A stretch of 64,000 nucleotides of DNA from contig OY755238.1 of the NCBI GenBank assembly GCA_963576725.1, forward strand, positions 27,671,201-27,735,200, in the 5' to 3' direction. The translations under genes and the position numbers were made by a program. The first letter of the stretch is position 1; every line of letters begins with the position of its first letter. This document shows, in pieces, positions 22,274-34,852 of this stretch. This DNA is from Azorinus chamasolen. Lineage: Eukaryota; Mollusca; Bivalvia; Cardiida; Solecurtidae. A model generated the notes under the pieces. That model was not told the origin of the DNA. It made no database searches and saw only the letters and a list, made by a program, of their open reading frames with translations.

Positions 22274-23130
22274 CAGTGATCCCGTTTACGGCGTAATCAT
22301 ATCTAAATACGCACCGAAAATCGTTGGAACGCAAAATAGTCAAGTACGTTGCGTCCATGGGACGCAAGATCCATGATCGAAATTTTACCGATTTATATGA
22401 ATCCAGGTAAATTAACAACTGAAACTCGGTCTTACATCAATCCGGATCAATAAACAAAGTGATTCTCACTCTGTTTTCTTGACATTTTTTCCGAAATTGC
22501 AACCCATCTATTAATATCGAGTCCTGGGTTATTCCACGTACGTAGGAGGGCACCTGCATTGACTGGTTACGATTTCCACCCTAATGTCAACATCTAAAAT
22601 TATGTAATTCTACGAGAACCGTTCTGTCGCGTAGTAATGACATTTGGGTTCTGAAAAAAGATGGCGTCTGCTAGTAAAAAGTTGAACACGCCAGGAACTT
22701 TAAAGCGTTATGGGTGCAAGATCAAGAGTTTAAAGACTTGTAAGTAAATGATGTTAGCCCTGAAACCAATAGAATTACCATGTGATGCGTTGTATGCACT
22801 GAAAATGAAGTGAAAACCGCTTTTACGTACCAGCGGATACAGTGATGCTCAGCTCAGTTCACTATGCTCGTCGTCGTGCACTTCAAAGCAAAGCATCAAG
22901 AAATACCTTATTATACAGTGCTTGTATCACTTATCTTTTTTATGTTAAATGATACACCAGTGTAAGTCTTAAATAATTTTACCCCTTGACATTTAATGGT
23001 GCAAAAAATCTCCATTACAAAAGCAGGAGTGAAATTATCTGGGACTCAGTTGTATTTGCTTGGGACGCAACTTTTGCTGATGCCCTGGGTCCCAGGGACT
23101 CAGTAAAATTCAATCCTAATGAGAACACTG
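22274..23130. mobile_element. TIR element of 857 bp inside the Helitron-like element
   Basis: Left end CAGTGATCCCGTTTACG; right inverse complement CAGTGTTCTCATTAGGA. Both sides are bordered by GGTCAA (22268-22273 and 23131-23136). Internal GGGACGCAA repeats and a short ATG frame at 22661 (MASASKKLNTPGTLKRYG) of unknown meaning. CAGTG ends resemble hAT elements, but the direct repeat seen is 6 bp and the host repeat itself is rich in GGTCAA. Confidence 0.55.
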
Positions 23131-23409
23131 GGTCAAGGTCAAAATCTGGGGTCAAAGTTCAAACATTTTGTTGTGTCCGTTCTGTAACTCCTATATACAT
23201 GTGGATTTCACATTAATCTGGGGTCAAAGTTCAAACATTTTGTTGTGTCCGTTCTGTAACTCCTATATACATGTGGATTTCACATTAACCTGGTACAAAT
23301 GATCAGCACCTTGAGACGGTGTGTTGCAAAAGGTCAAGGTCACAGTTGGGTCAAAGTTAAAAAATTGGGACATTTTGTGGTGTCCACTTTATAACAAAGT
23401 AACCTGGTA

Positions 23410-24379
23410 CACTGGAGATCCTTTATAACGCGGACCGTTTTACCGCGGTATCCGATATAACGCGGGTGGTCTGTGTCGCCGAATTTTTTTTTTGTAAATA
23501 CCTTATTTGTAATATGATCGAATATCGCAATGAAACATAAAATAAACTTAGGTAAACTTATCCGCCCGCAGCAGGCTAAAGGATAAAAAGAAACACCGGT
23601 CCCTACATAAACAATTGAAGACAATCTTACGTGTGAAAAACTGACAACTATCAACTCGTATATATGCCGCCATGAAAGTAATACACACAGCTGATTACCG
23701 GTGCGTACCATGCACATGATGCCCGAATAACACGGGAACCAGTAAAATCTTAACTGCATAACTTTCGTTACAAATTAATTGTGTGTATAATTGAGATGCG
23801 CGTGTACTGAATTTTTTCACTGTCAAAGCCACAAAAGTTCGCACTTTAATTATGAAAAAAACATCATTAGAAATCTAAACCCCTAACTGCGGGGTTGGAG
23901 GTTATATGCTAATACAGAAAAGGGTGTGTACCCTTTGACCAATCAAATGAAATATAAAACCCCAACAAATCACACGCGACATCACATGTGACCTTTCATT
24001 TTCTGAAAACAGTGACAGCCATGTTTATTGTTTTACAGAGCAGAACCGTTTAATCGGATTAGGGGTTTGACAGGCCCAGAGGCAAATTACATCCCGTCGA
24101 CAGGCTTGTTTTATGAAATATACTTGGTTGCTTGAAATCATACTCGATTTAATTTCTAATTTTGTATAATTACGTTGAACCTTTCCAGTACGTGAGTGGG
24201 CGGGGAAACAAAGTAAACAAGTCAGTTTCGTTCGAAATTAGTTTATTTTAGGATGATGGGGGTTTATGTAAGTTTATGTAAGTACCCAGATAAAAAAAAC
24301 CCGTTACAATGCGGTTCCGTATATAACGCGGGTTGAATTTTATGTCCCCGCAGACCCGCGTTGTAACGGGTCTCCAGTG
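23410..24379. mobile_element. pogo/Tigger-type non-autonomous transposon, 970 bp
   Basis: TA-CACTGGAGATCCTTTATAAC on the left and, reading inward from the right, TA-CACTGGAGACCCGTTACAAC: inverted termini with a TA duplication. Subterminal CGCGG repeats (ATAACGCGG) are typical of Tigger-like ends. The interior has no recognisable transposase. It interrupts the host repeat at ACCTGG-TA-CAAATG; an uninterrupted copy of that site is present at about 23289. Confidence 0.82.
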
Positions 24380-24660
24380 TACAAATGTTCACTGTGTGTC
24401 GCGAAAATAACCAGGTTCCTTCTCAAAGCTCAAGGTCACAATCGGGAGTCAAAGTTAAAAAAATGAGTCTCTTTCTATATATATTTCAGTTTTCTTATTG
24501 TTTTGCATTAAACAATTTTGAAGTAGCTTAACACAAATAGACTTCTACAAAATGCGATATGGTCCAGGCATACACATGACCCAGGCGTTAGTGACGGTGA
24601 TATCCTTTTAGGGCATTTGTCACGTGACTGACAGCTCTTGTTTCATATTCGCTTCTGCAA

Positions 24661-24874
24661 TTAACCTTTAGCCTACTGAGCAAATTATTTTTACAGAATT
24701 TTTCACCTGCTATATTTTCAAATTTCAAGCTATAATCAGTTTGTCTGCCGAAATGCAATCAGGGTGTCAAACCGTTCGGATCCTGATGAGACACAGAGTA
24801 ACCTGGCGTCTTGTCTAGATCCAAACTGTTTGCATAGGTATTCGCTCGTCCGCCCATAGCAGGCTAAAGGTTAA
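24661..24874. mobile_element. TTAA MITE, family B (complete)
   Basis: TTAA-CCTTTAGCCTACTG at the left, CAGGCTAAAGG-TTAA at the right. Central inverted core AACCGTTCGGATCCTGATGA ... CTAGATCCAAACTGTTTGCA. Interior AATTTCAAGCTATAATCAGT is shared with the copy at 62003. Confidence 0.85.
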
Positions 24875-25513
24875 TATCTTATTTTTGTGTCATTTAGAGA
24901 TCGCTCTCTGTTGGCTTGTTGGCCCATATCTGTCAGTTTTTAACTCACCTGGAATGAAGTGCCAAGACGAGCTTTTAGGATTGCCTCTCTCCAGTAGCAT
25001 TCGTCTTCTCTAATGACTGGCTGCATCAACAATATCTTAACCGATTCCCTATTCTATATATATATATAAAATGAGTAGAAAGTAATATCAGCCTTTAAAT
25101 AAGTTTTAGTTGTCCTCAACCGGTTTCACAAGCATGATCTTCAGGAGGAATGATAATAATAACATTGCATGGCAACATCGTATTGACGTCATATCAATAT
25201 GCGAAGAACAAGGGACACCATTCTAGGTGACGTCAAAAAAGTTAGTTTCGGTTAGGTCTGAACATATCTATGAATAGTTTCTCTTTTTGTCGTCTTGAGA
25301 CTATACTGTCAGTTTGCATTTTGAATAATGGAAAAACTCTTAATTTGGATTGGTCTGTGCTGCATTCGGCAATGAGGCCACTCATTCGGAGCTTTCGTAC
25401 TGTCAGATTTCTGATGTGTTAGCGATGAACAGTCATTCGCTTCCGTTAATCATTAGTCTCGTCGATGTATTCTCCACTGCATCCATTGCATATAACGATA
25501 TAAATTACATTTT

Positions 25514-26746
25514 TATACCCCCCTTTTGAAAAAATGGGGGTATATTGCTTTGCACATGTCGGTCGGTCGGTCGGTCGGTAGATCGATGGTTTCCGAATGA
25601 TAACTAATAAACGACTTAGCCTAGAATCTTCAAACTTGCTGTGGTGGTTGGTCATGACAAGTAGATGACCCCTATTGTTTTTGAGGTCACTAGGTCAAAG
25701 GTCAAGGTCACCATGACCTAAAATGGTGAAATAGTTTCCGATCAATAACTGCTCAAGGGTTTGGCTTGGGATCTTCAAACTTGCTGTGGTGGTTGGTCAT
25801 GACCACTAGATGACCCCTATTGATTTTGAGGTCACTAGGTCAAAGGTCAAGGTCACCATGACCTAAAATGGTTAAATGGTTTCCGATCAATAACTGCTCA
25901 AGGGTTTAGCTTAGAATCTTCAAACTTGCTGTCATAGTTGGTCATGACCAGTGGATGACCCCTATTGATTTTGAGGTCACTAGGTCAAAGGTCAAGGTCA
26001 CCATGACCTTAACTGGTAAAATGGTTTCTGATCAATAACTGCTCAAGGGTTTGGCTTAGGATCTTCAAATTTGCTGCGGTAGTTGGTCATGACAACTGGA
26101 TGACCCCTATTGTATTTGAGGTCACTAGGTCAAAGGTCAAGGTCACCATGACCTTAACTTGTAAAATGGTTTCTGATCAATAACTGCTCAAGGGTTTGGC
26201 TTAGACTCTTCAAATTTGCTTAGGTGGTTGGTCATGACAACTAAAGAGCCCTATTGTTTTTTAGGTCACTAGGTCAAAGGTCAAGGTCACCATGACCTTA
26301 ACTGGTGAAATGGTTTGCGATCAATAACTGCTCAAGGGTTTGGCTTAGGATCTTCAAACTTGCTGTGGTTGTTGGTCATGACCAATAGATAACCCCTATT
26401 ATTTTTAGGTCAAAGGTCAAGGTCACCATGACCTTAACTGGTGAAATGGTTTCTGATCAATAACTGCTCAATGGTTTGGTTCGGGATCTTCAAACTTGCT
26501 GTGGTAGTTGGTCATGACCACTAGATGACCCCTATAGTTGTTGAGGTCACTAGGTCAAAGGTCAAGGTCACCATGACCTTAATATGTGAAATGTTTTCAG
26601 ATCAATAAATGATCAGTGGTTTGGCTTAGGATCTTCAAAGTTGCTGTGGTGATTAGTCATGACCGCTAGATGACCTCTATAGTTGAGGTCACTAGATCAA
26701 AGGTCAGGGGGTCTGGGGGGTATACATGTTTTACAAACATCTCTTG
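25514..26746 (+). mobile_element. Helitron-like element with about 140-bp tandem repeats
   Basis: Starts TATACCCCCCTTTTGAAAAA-ATGGGGGTATA (5' hairpin), then GTCGGTCGGTCGG, then about eight repeats carrying GGTCAAAGGTCAAGGTCACC and GGTTTGGCTTAGGATCTTCA, and ends GGGGGGTATACATG, a small hairpin GTTTTACAAAC and CTCTTG-TT. No protein coded. Confidence 0.7.
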
Positions 26747-26748
26747 TT

Positions 26749-28150
26749 TACATTATAATTCATACATTCTTTCACTGTAACTTTCTTGCCACATCTCAAT
26801 ATGTAAGATTCACCTTCAATATTTTACATATTGAGATGATGCTTTATCATAAAGAGGAGATCAGCTCAGTGATTTCCTTACAGAGTTATGCCCCTTTGTT
26901 TAATTTTTTTTTGTTGGTCTGTTGACTTGTTTCCGCGGGGTTTCTCAGTAACCGCTGACTAGAATTCAATGACACTTGACATGGTGCTTTATCATAAAGA
27001 GGACATGTGCACACAATTGTAATTTTCCAGCTCGGTGATTTCCTAACCGAGTTATTCCCCTTTGTTTAAAATTTTAGTGTTGGTCTGTTGAGTTTTATTC
27101 CATACGGTTTCTCAGCGACTGCCGACTGTAATCACACTAAACTTGACATAATACTTTATCATGAAGAGGAGATGTGCATACAATAGTAGTTTTACAGTTG
27201 ATTTATTTTCCTACAGAGTAATGCCCCTTTGAATTTTGGTCTGTTGGTCAGTCTATTGACTTTTTTTCCGCAGGGTTTTACAGCATCTGCTCACTGGAAT
27301 GCAGAGAATCTTGACATGATGCTTTGTCATAGAGAAGAAATGTGTATCCAATTATAGTTTTCCAGCTGATTGATTTTTTTCCCAAAGTTATGCCCCTTTG
27401 TTTAAAAGTTTTGTGTTGGTCTGTCTGTTGACTTTTATGCTGCGGGGGTTTCTAAGTAACCACTGAATAGAATTCAATGAAACTTGACATGATGCTTTAT
27501 CATAAAGAGGACATGCACATCCAATAATAGTTAACCATCTGATTGATTTTCTTACAAGGTTATTCCCCTTGTTTAAAAGTTTTGTGTTGGTCTGTCTGTT
27601 GACTTTTATTCCGCACGGTTTCTCAGCGGCTGCTGACTGGAATCATATGAAACTTGACATGATACTTAATCATGAAGAGGAGATGCCTATCCAATAATAG
27701 TTTTACAGTTTATCCGTTTTCTTACATAGTTATGCCCCTTTAAATTTTGGTCTGTTGGTCAGTCTGTTGACTTTTTTGTGCTGTTTCTTAGCAACTGCTT
27801 ACTGGATTCCAATGAAACTTGACATGATGCTTTGTCATAAAGAGGACATGCGTATCCAATTAAAGTTTTCCAGATGATTGATTGTCTTATATAGTTATGC
27901 CCCTTTGTTTAACAATTTTGTGCTGGTCCTTCAGTTGACAATTATTCCACACTGTTTCTAAGTAAACGCTGACTGGAATCCAATGAAACTTGACATAATG
28001 CTTTATCATAAAGTGGACATGCGCATCCAATTATAGTTTTCCGGTTTATTTCTTTCTTTATAGTGTTATGCCCCTTCGAATTGTGCAAAGCTTTTTTCAT
28101 ATGACAGTCACGTTTGAGGGGGTATTAATCACCTTCAGTGATAGTTCTAG
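26749..28150 (+). repeat. Tandem-repeat element with about 155-210 bp units and a Helitron-like 3' end
   Basis: About seven units with ATGATGCTTTATCATAAAGA, TTATGCCCCTTTGTTTAA and GGTCTGTTGACTTTT. The 3' end is GAGGGGGTATTAATCACC-TTCA-GTGAT (hairpin) followed by AGTTCTAG-TT, as in the other elements of this type. The 5' terminus is not distinct from the preceding element. Confidence 0.65.
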
Positions 28151-28522
28151 TTTTTAAAAACAAAATCTTTAACGACCCTCTCCATAATTATTTCTTTCAA
28201 ATAATTTTATTGGCATTAAAAACATGGCTGCTTGAGGGTTAGGCAGATTTTTTTTATATTGACTGTAATTGGCATATGTCTTTGTTTCAAATCTTGCAAT
28301 AAAACCATTGGTAACAAGGTGTGTGATACAGTGCCAGCATATTGGCCCTCAGTTTTTCTTTTTCTCTCCATTATTCTATTCTATCACCCGGCTCTCACTT
28401 CAGCAAGTTACATAAATAATACAATCAGTTGACTGTCTTGGTGAAATATGTCGATCCTGTGCCTTCATCTGTTTATTGAGTATTTTGAAAAAATCTTCAA
28501 ATAACTGTTCATCTAGGCTTTT

Positions 28523-28622
28523 TATGCCCCCCCAACGGTGTACATATAGTAATCGCATTGTCCGTCCTACTGTGCATCCATCTGTCTTTCCATCCATCTG
28601 TCCATCCCAAATTTTGTGTCCC
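28523..28622 (+). repeat. 5' fragment of a Helitron-like element
   Basis: TATGCCCCCCCAACGGTGTA, CATATAGTAATCGCATTGTC and a (TCCATCTG)n stretch, ending at TTTTGTGTCC where the transposase fragment begins. Same 5' end as the element at 59566. Confidence 0.7.
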
Positions 28623-28939
28623 TCATTCATATTGATTGTGCCAAAGCACCGGGGAGCTCTTAACTTTCCTATAACAAGAGGCCTGATTTTTTCTCCTACT
28701 GCACTTACACATAGTGCCACTGTCACTCTTTGGATCATTTGCCCCCGCACAGTCTTCCCCATTTGAAATGATATGTTTTACTGGTATCCGGTTAAAACAA
28801 TCCAGTTTCATCCATGTTGAAGATATTTTCAGCTGTGTAATTTGAACAAATTTCACCAAGTTTAGATTTCCAGTCATTTACACAATGAGTGTTAACCCGC
28901 TTGTTTGCCAAATACAATGTTGTGAAGCTTAATGAAGCT
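28623..28939 (-). pseudogene. pogo/Tigger-like transposase, catalytic part (fragment)
   Basis: Minus-strand reading gives HNIVFGKQ, CVNDWKSKL, then a frame with EICSNYTAENIFNMDETGLF (the first catalytic Asp block of pogo/Tigger DDE transposases), then RVTVALCVSAVGEK and PLVIGKLRAPRCF in a shifted frame. At least one frameshift is present and the protein is cut off by the Helitron-like fragment on the left. Its N-terminal DNA-binding part lies 6.6 kb away at 35531-36138, separated by a later insertion. Confidence 0.82.
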
Positions 28940-29048
28940 TTAACCCTTTCCCTGTTCTGTATTTTGGCCAAATTTTAATACCTACTGAAAATTCATTAAC
29001 AAAATAGTTAAAAAAAAAATATCAAAGGTGGAACATTGTAGACATTTT
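28940..29048. mobile_element. TTAA MITE family A2, left half (split by hAT)
   Basis: TTAA-CCCTTTCCCTGTTCTGTA through GTGGAACATTGTAGACATTTT; stops where CAGGGACC begins. The rest of the same MITE copy is at 35386-35530. Lengths sum to about 250 bp, equal to intact copies. Confidence 0.85.
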
Positions 29049-29330
29049 CAGGGACCGAATTTAACATATTTATCCACTGGCAATTTTTTGCCAGTGGGAA
29101 TATTTTCTACTGGCAAAATGAAAAACTTACTGGCAATTATGTAATTTATACTTTTATTGTTATAACAATAAGAACTAACAGTTTTACACTTGAGTCTGTC
29201 GTCAAGCTTTTAACACAGTACTATGTCATATTGTATGCAAAGGCCCTAAAACCCCTAAACATTATCTAGACAATTTTAATTCCCTCTGTCCAGTGTAATA
29301 TGCTATGTTATCAACATGCCATGGTGGAAT

Positions 29331-31218
29331 TTAATGTCCATTTCTGTTCCTTGGTCCATATGGTAGGGTATGTGGCCTCTTTTGCCGGTCTCCACTAAAC
29401 CACCACCTCCTCACAGCTGGCCTTGGGTCAAAGTCCCTGAAATGGACATTTTCCACTCTTATTCTCATGAGAGTATCAAGAGTCTTGGCATTGAGATTAC
29501 AACGCCAATCACTCTTAATACGTTTCATGGTAGAAAAGGCTCTCTCACATGTTGCATTGGACAGGGGAAGTATACTTGTCAAATGAATGATCTTCATTAT
29601 GTCCCTATAGTCTCCCTTCTCTTGGTCTGCCTGGCTTACCAGTTGCCACACTAAAAGTGGGTGCATGCCAGCATATCTTGCAGTGCCAGAAACATGGCAT
29701 TTGATGTCATTCCACTAAGAGCATTTACCAGCTCACACCCTGCATTTGTAAGTACAGTGGAAAAATGCCTGTAAATAATTCTGACATCCTCTCTGCCATA
29801 CAGCAATAATGCCTGTCGTTCTGTAGGCAAAGGCCAGTTCTTATGATCAAATGCATGACAGGCAAGATATACAGGCTCATTCAATAAGTTGTCAAACCTT
29901 CCTGAGAAACAATCTAAAACGGACTGTACAATTCTCCTTCTGTCAGCTGCTAGGGTATCAGGGATTATCATGTTTTGTAGAGTATGACCATGAAACTGAC
30001 CATTGATAATTGCAGCTTCTTTCTCTTCCATAGATGCTCCATCATTGTCACTCAGATTTCGAAGAAAGCCCTCAGCACTTTGGAGTATAGTTACTGCACT
30101 GTAAACAGTGATGTCTTCTCTTTGAAACAGCAAGCTGATTTTGGCCACCTCATTAAGAATGTCTTTAACAAACCCCAAATACCAAACAAATTTATGTTGT
30201 TTAACTATTCTCAGGTAGCCTTTTACCTTTGCTCTTTCAGCTGCTCGGTTAGAGGCATCTTCAGAATAGTTTTCCATCTGCGTGACAAGAATGGGCCAGT
30301 TATGGATAAGTTTGGAAGCTGCTCTGAGCTTAGTGTCTACCCATCTGGTGTCGTTGGCCTTCTCTTGCTTCAGAAAATGTTCACCAAGTAACTCATCAAT
30401 ATCATTTGCCTCTTTGTATTTTTTTGCAGACCCTCTATAGAAATAGTAGATCGACACCAGCATGTCAGTGACAGTGTCCATATACGTTCCTTTAAAGGCG
30501 TCTTATTAGCCAACTCAAGTCTATGGGCTAGGCACCAGACGGGCAGAATCCAATCAGCATTCCCTGCATCTTTCAACAACTTGATGACACCCTTTCGTTC
30601 TCCCATCATGACACTTGCCCCATCAGAGCAAAACCCAACAGTTTTCTGCTTATACCCTTGCATTTCAAAATCAAGAAAAGCCTTAACGATAGCAGCCAGA
30701 ATCCCCTCTGCCTTAGTATTTTCCGGCTCTTCAATTTTCAGATATTTCATCTTAGGATAATAATCCTCTAAGACCCTTACAAAAATCACTTCTTTCTCAC
30801 TGTCAGATCTGTCAGTAGAGCCATCACAAAAGATGCTTAAGTAATCAGCATCCTGGAGGTTTCTCCTGACAGCATCGTAGTACATTCCACCTATGTTAGT
30901 GATGAACATTTTGGCACTTTTTTCACTGCGATAGGTATCGCCAAGCATGATACCATTACCTTCCTGGAGCTCAATTAAACCTGGAAAATCTGAAAAAGGC
31001 CTTTCATGTAATGCTACATAGTATGCTGTTTTAAACAGTTTGCACATCTTATCAGACTCTTCAATGTCAATTCGATCAAATCCTTTCTGGAGGTCAGATG
31101 GCTCGTCGCTGGCTTGTCTTTCCTTGGCAAACTTTTTTTCCAGTGCCCTGGTGTGCATGGAGGACTTGATATGGTACTGAACAGATTCTCGTTTGACTGT
31201 GGTATTGCCAGTGATGAA
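29331..31218 (-). pseudogene. hAT transposase, exon 2 (ZNF862/KIAA1586-like), frameshifted
   Basis: After acceptor GTACGATTTCAG the frame starts FITGNTTVKRESVQYHIKSSMH, completing the BED-type zinc finger with its two His. Next come YLSIFCDGSTDRSDSEKE (first catalytic Asp region), VGFCSDGASVMMGERKG and LPVWCLAHRLELANK (second), then the insertion-domain helices, and near the C-terminus ILPLSNATCERAFSTMKRIK with LRIR-type sequence, the hAT dimerisation domain. Two single-base shifts break it, near 30500 (after LELANK) and near 29655 (after LQDMLA). The protein would be nuclear and move its own element; related domesticated proteins exist (ZNF862, KIAA1586), but the breaks favour a dead transposon copy. 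Confidence 0.88.
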
Positions 31219-31227
31219 CTGAAATCG

Positions 31228-31333
31228 TACGGAATAAACAAACTTAACCTGGCCTCCCCGACAGAAAGTGACTGACTCAAACTTACTCGGTCTGTCAGGG
31301 AGACCGGGCTAAGTTTGTTTATTCTGTATGATT
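31228..31333. repeat. Palindrome in the hAT intron, next to the acceptor
   Basis: GGAATAAACAAACTTAACCT ... AGTTTGTTTATTCTG arms, with CTCCCCGACAG / CTGTCAGGGAG inside. It sits against the exon-2 acceptor of the hAT transposase. Confidence 0.75.
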
Positions 31334-34300
31334 TCCGTTCATAACTGGCGCAGTGTTCAATCTAGCTTGAACTCAAAGGGGGCCATTCGGGCTCATGGAC
31401 TTTTTTTTATAGGGGACCAAAGGTAAAGACAGGTAAACATGTAACATAAACATTATTTACCAATTTATTCAATCCAAGACTTATGTCTTGGTCTAGTGAT
31501 CGAAACGACTTGGGTCCGAAAAGCCCCGACATCGGTGACATTTTTGTGTGGCGATACAAGTATGATTGTTTTTCTCTCATTATTTTACCCTTTGCCAAGG
31601 CTGGAACACAATCTTTGATTCTCATTGGATAAAAACTGTATATAATGACTGGAGCAATCTATCAACTTGATAAAAACTGTCCAGTATTTTTCAAACATTC
31701 ATCGATCTAAACCATTTGACTGAAACTTCCTTGCACGTTTTTGAATCGATACCAAAGTTTTTCAACTGTTTTTCAGTTAAATTACTACAATGAGAAGAAA
31801 AAATTGTGATCGTGGATGAATTTTGATTCGTCTCTGATTCGTTGACTTCAGTATTTAAACGAAGGGGCAGAAAATAGTGTGGAATTCTAGACCTAACATG
31901 TTTGTGATGCTGGCTAGATTCTATATTTAGTAACAATGTTGAGTCCATGCCAACATGGAATGGTTATCAAATTTTTACTACTATTTATGCTGACGCCGCA
32001 AAAAGGCTGTGTATCAGTCTGCGTGTTTGCATTAGATAACAGAAAGGACGCCAAGAAACGCAAAGAACCAATATATTCTGAAACAAGAAATATCTTTTAA
32101 AAAGATATTCAGCGGCATTCAAATATTGACATAATGTACAAAACAATAATGATATTAAATCTCTGCCAACTTAATCGAGATTCTGTTAGTACAGGGAACT
32201 AGATCTATGAAGGATTGCTTGTAATTATACTAGCAGAGAAGCATGCAATGGAAATATCTTGGAGTAGAATAAGCAATTATGGAAAAAATCAAGTTACTTT
32301 TATAGGAAATCACTATTAAAATGTACAATGTCAAAGGTTTTTTTTTAAACTATCTGAAGTTAGTTCTTCATTTTACCTATTATAAAAATTTACTTGAAAG
32401 CATGTATATTTATATTGATATGAAGATAACTAATTGAATACCCTTTAAATAAAGCGTACAGAATTTAGTTTTTGTTTGTGCAGAGGCTGTAATTACTTAA
32501 AGAAAGGTATTTATCTATAGCCTGGATCAACGCATTAATTGACGTGTGTGCATCATCATTAGTGACACCATTAACTGATTATACATGTATTTTTAAAACA
32601 ATATAAAGTTAGCTATCTCAACCTACTACTCAATCCAAAGCGCCAGGTGATAAAGCCGTAACAATAGCCTTCAGTAAGTAGCTTTATATCACAGAGAGCG
32701 AATAACCAGAGCCTTAATTGGTGCTGTGGTCGGGGATAGTAATTAATACTATTTAATGCCACTACTCTAATATACTAAACAACATTTCTTCTTTATTTCC
32801 TATAGCATTGCCTGTGAATTATGGTGGTTTCGGCAAACTACCTGTTCGTCAAAGTGGATGTGATCAAATGTGGTATTAAATTGATAGCAAAATGATAATA
32901 AATGTTTAAAACTTTAATAGTGGTTTTGGCAAACTGGCAATAATGCTCAGCAATCATTACTATGAGGTGATAAGTACGATAATGGGTTAGGAACTGATAT
33001 AAAGTATGACACACCAAAACTTGAATAGTCAAAATTGATCCACACCTTTTGAGGATAATAGATTTATATAGTTTTATTCAGTAATATTGTTTATGTATTA
33101 TATACTCTAGTTTTGATAATGACCAAAGTAATAAATAATTCATGTTGTTTTACCGGTCATGGTAATAAACAACTATGTGACTACAGTATTGTACATGTAT
33201 TTGAATCCACCAAAAGTTGAACTAAACAACATTTTGACTGAAAATAAAAAGCATAAAGTGAGTGGCAAACAGTTTGGACCAAGACTAAAATCAAAACTGA
33301 ATGGGATAGTAAATCATTAGTAATGTGTTATGTGGTCTGGGGCTGTTTTAATGACTAAACAATGTGACTATAGTATTTGAAAGCACCTCTTTATCACTCA
33401 TTGTACCCAAGGTTGAGTAAGTGTGAATATGTCACCTGCTTAGCTAATATCCTGATCTGTATAAACCAAAAACATGGACCACATATCAATATTTAACATA
33501 TAGATAGTTATTTAATGATTTTGATTATTCAATTTTTGCTTTTTAATGCAAATTTTCAATTTTTGCCGAAACCTCCTAGGCCGAATAAATAGATGGCCAA
33601 AACGTCCTGGGTCGAAACATCCGGGGCGAAACTTCCTATGCCGAAACGTCCTACATTCAGTTTGGCCATGTGTAGAGGCATTATTAAAAGGCTGTATGCC
33701 AGTCAAGGGATTAACTAATGAAAATACGGTTTACTAGAAAATACTAGTAGGTCATATGCAAATTACAATGTAACATAGTTTCTGATTGGTGGAAAACTAG
33801 AACAAAAGTGAAAATAGACAGCTAACCGCTGAAAAAGCAAACTGAATTTTGAATACGCCCATCAGGTCCACAATGGTATTAATTATGCACCATTTGGTAA
33901 AAAAGGGGGCCAATTGCGCAATGGCGCTTGCCAGTCTAGACTGAACACTGACTGAATGACTGACGAAATAATAACGCAGGTCTTGATTATATATATATAA
34001 TATAGATCTATTTCTGTTTTATTTTAGAGCATATAATAATAGATCTATATTTAATAATTAGAAATATAACACTCTAAAAGACTAGTAAATGATATAGGTA
34101 TTATCAGCTGATTTATTAAGACTGTTATATTGTATAACCATGCCATCATTCTCTTTGAATACACATGCATAACTGTGGTTAACATTTTAGATATAGATCT
34201 AGAATCTAGTTCTTAGAATAGATGACAAGATTTACAATTTATTTAAAAATGTATTTAAAATTTATCAGAACTTGTAGACTAGATCTATTGCATTTATATA

Positions 34301-34490
34301 ATCCATCTAGATATAGATCTGGTTCTTTTATTTCTTCAGCATTTAAATTATAAAAGAGTGGAGTATAGACCAAAAGTACAAATCAGTACCCAAGTAATTG
34401 ATGTGTACCCTAAACATAGCTAAGTCTTGAAGTCAAATGATTGAAAATAAGACCGATAAAATAGATCTACCAATCACAGTGCACATGATT
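31334..34490. other. hAT intron, AT-rich, no further feature
   Basis: About 3.2 kb of AT-rich intron sequence between the two transposase exons, with a few TATATA and AGATCTA runs (33990-34320). No host gene or array recognised; short open frames here have no family motifs. Confidence 0.5.
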
Positions 34491-34504
34491 TAAAGAGATG
34501 ATCG

Positions 34505-34820
34505 CACCGGCCGCGTGGCTCAGTGGTAGAGCGTCTGCCTGCGGTACGGAAGGTCGTGGGTTCGATCCCCGGCCGCGACGGACCAAAAGTCGTTAAAAGT
34601 TGGTACTAGTAGCTCCCTTGTCTACGCTCGACAATAAAGGTGTAGTTCTAGGACTGGTCGGCCCGGTGTCAGGATAATGTGACTGGGTGGGGTGCCCTTG
34701 CCATTTACCTGCGGCAGGAGTATTCCAGTGAGGCAGCACTATAACTTGTCTCATGCGGGTACCGTCTGCAAATAACTGAAATACTGTTGGTCGGACGTAA
34801 AACCCAACTCACTCACTCAC
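34505..34820 (+). mobile_element. Full-length tRNA-derived SINE
   Basis: Head GGCCGCGTGGCTCAGTGGTA (A box) and GTGGGTTCGATCCCCGG (B box), a body with CCGGTGTCAGGATAATGTGA and GAGTATTCCAGTGAGGCAGC, and an (ACTC)n tail. It is flanked by a perfect 14-bp direct repeat TAAAGAGATGATCG (34491-34504, 34821-34834), the target duplication of LINE-driven insertion. The anticodon arm is imperfect, so it is not a tRNA gene. The layout resembles molluscan SINE families such as RUDI, but the family was not confirmed. A 5'-truncated relative is at 62445. Confidence 0.93.
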
Positions 34821-34852
34821 TAAAGAGATGATCGACCATTTTTAAAACTTAC

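Larger units (their letters stand above)
22081..24640 (+). mobile_element. Helitron-like tandem-repeat element, interrupted twice
   Basis: Starts TTATGCCCCAAAGAGAGGCA, then CTGTCTGTCTG, then diverged repeats containing TCCGTTCTGTAACTCCTATA and AAGGTCAAGGTCAC; ends with a hairpin GTCACGTGAC and CAGCTCTTG-TT. Two TIR elements (22274-23130 and 23410-24379) interrupt it. No coding sequence. The 3' hairpin before a CTTG/CTAG-T end is the reason for the Helitron suggestion. Confidence 0.55.

Noticed and set aside
22661..22750. Short ATG frame MASASKKLNTPGTLKRYG as a gene start
   Set aside because: Only about 28 codons inside a non-autonomous TIR element, with no recognised continuation.
28400..28762. 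Two complementary ORFs over 28400-28766 as separate genes
   Set aside because: The minus frame is partly the Tigger-like transposase fragment and partly the Helitron-like 5' end; the plus frame is its shadow.
34505..34580. Functional tRNA gene
   Set aside because: A and B boxes are good, but the sequence is the head of a SINE with an (ACTC)n tail and target duplication, and the anticodon stem is imperfect.
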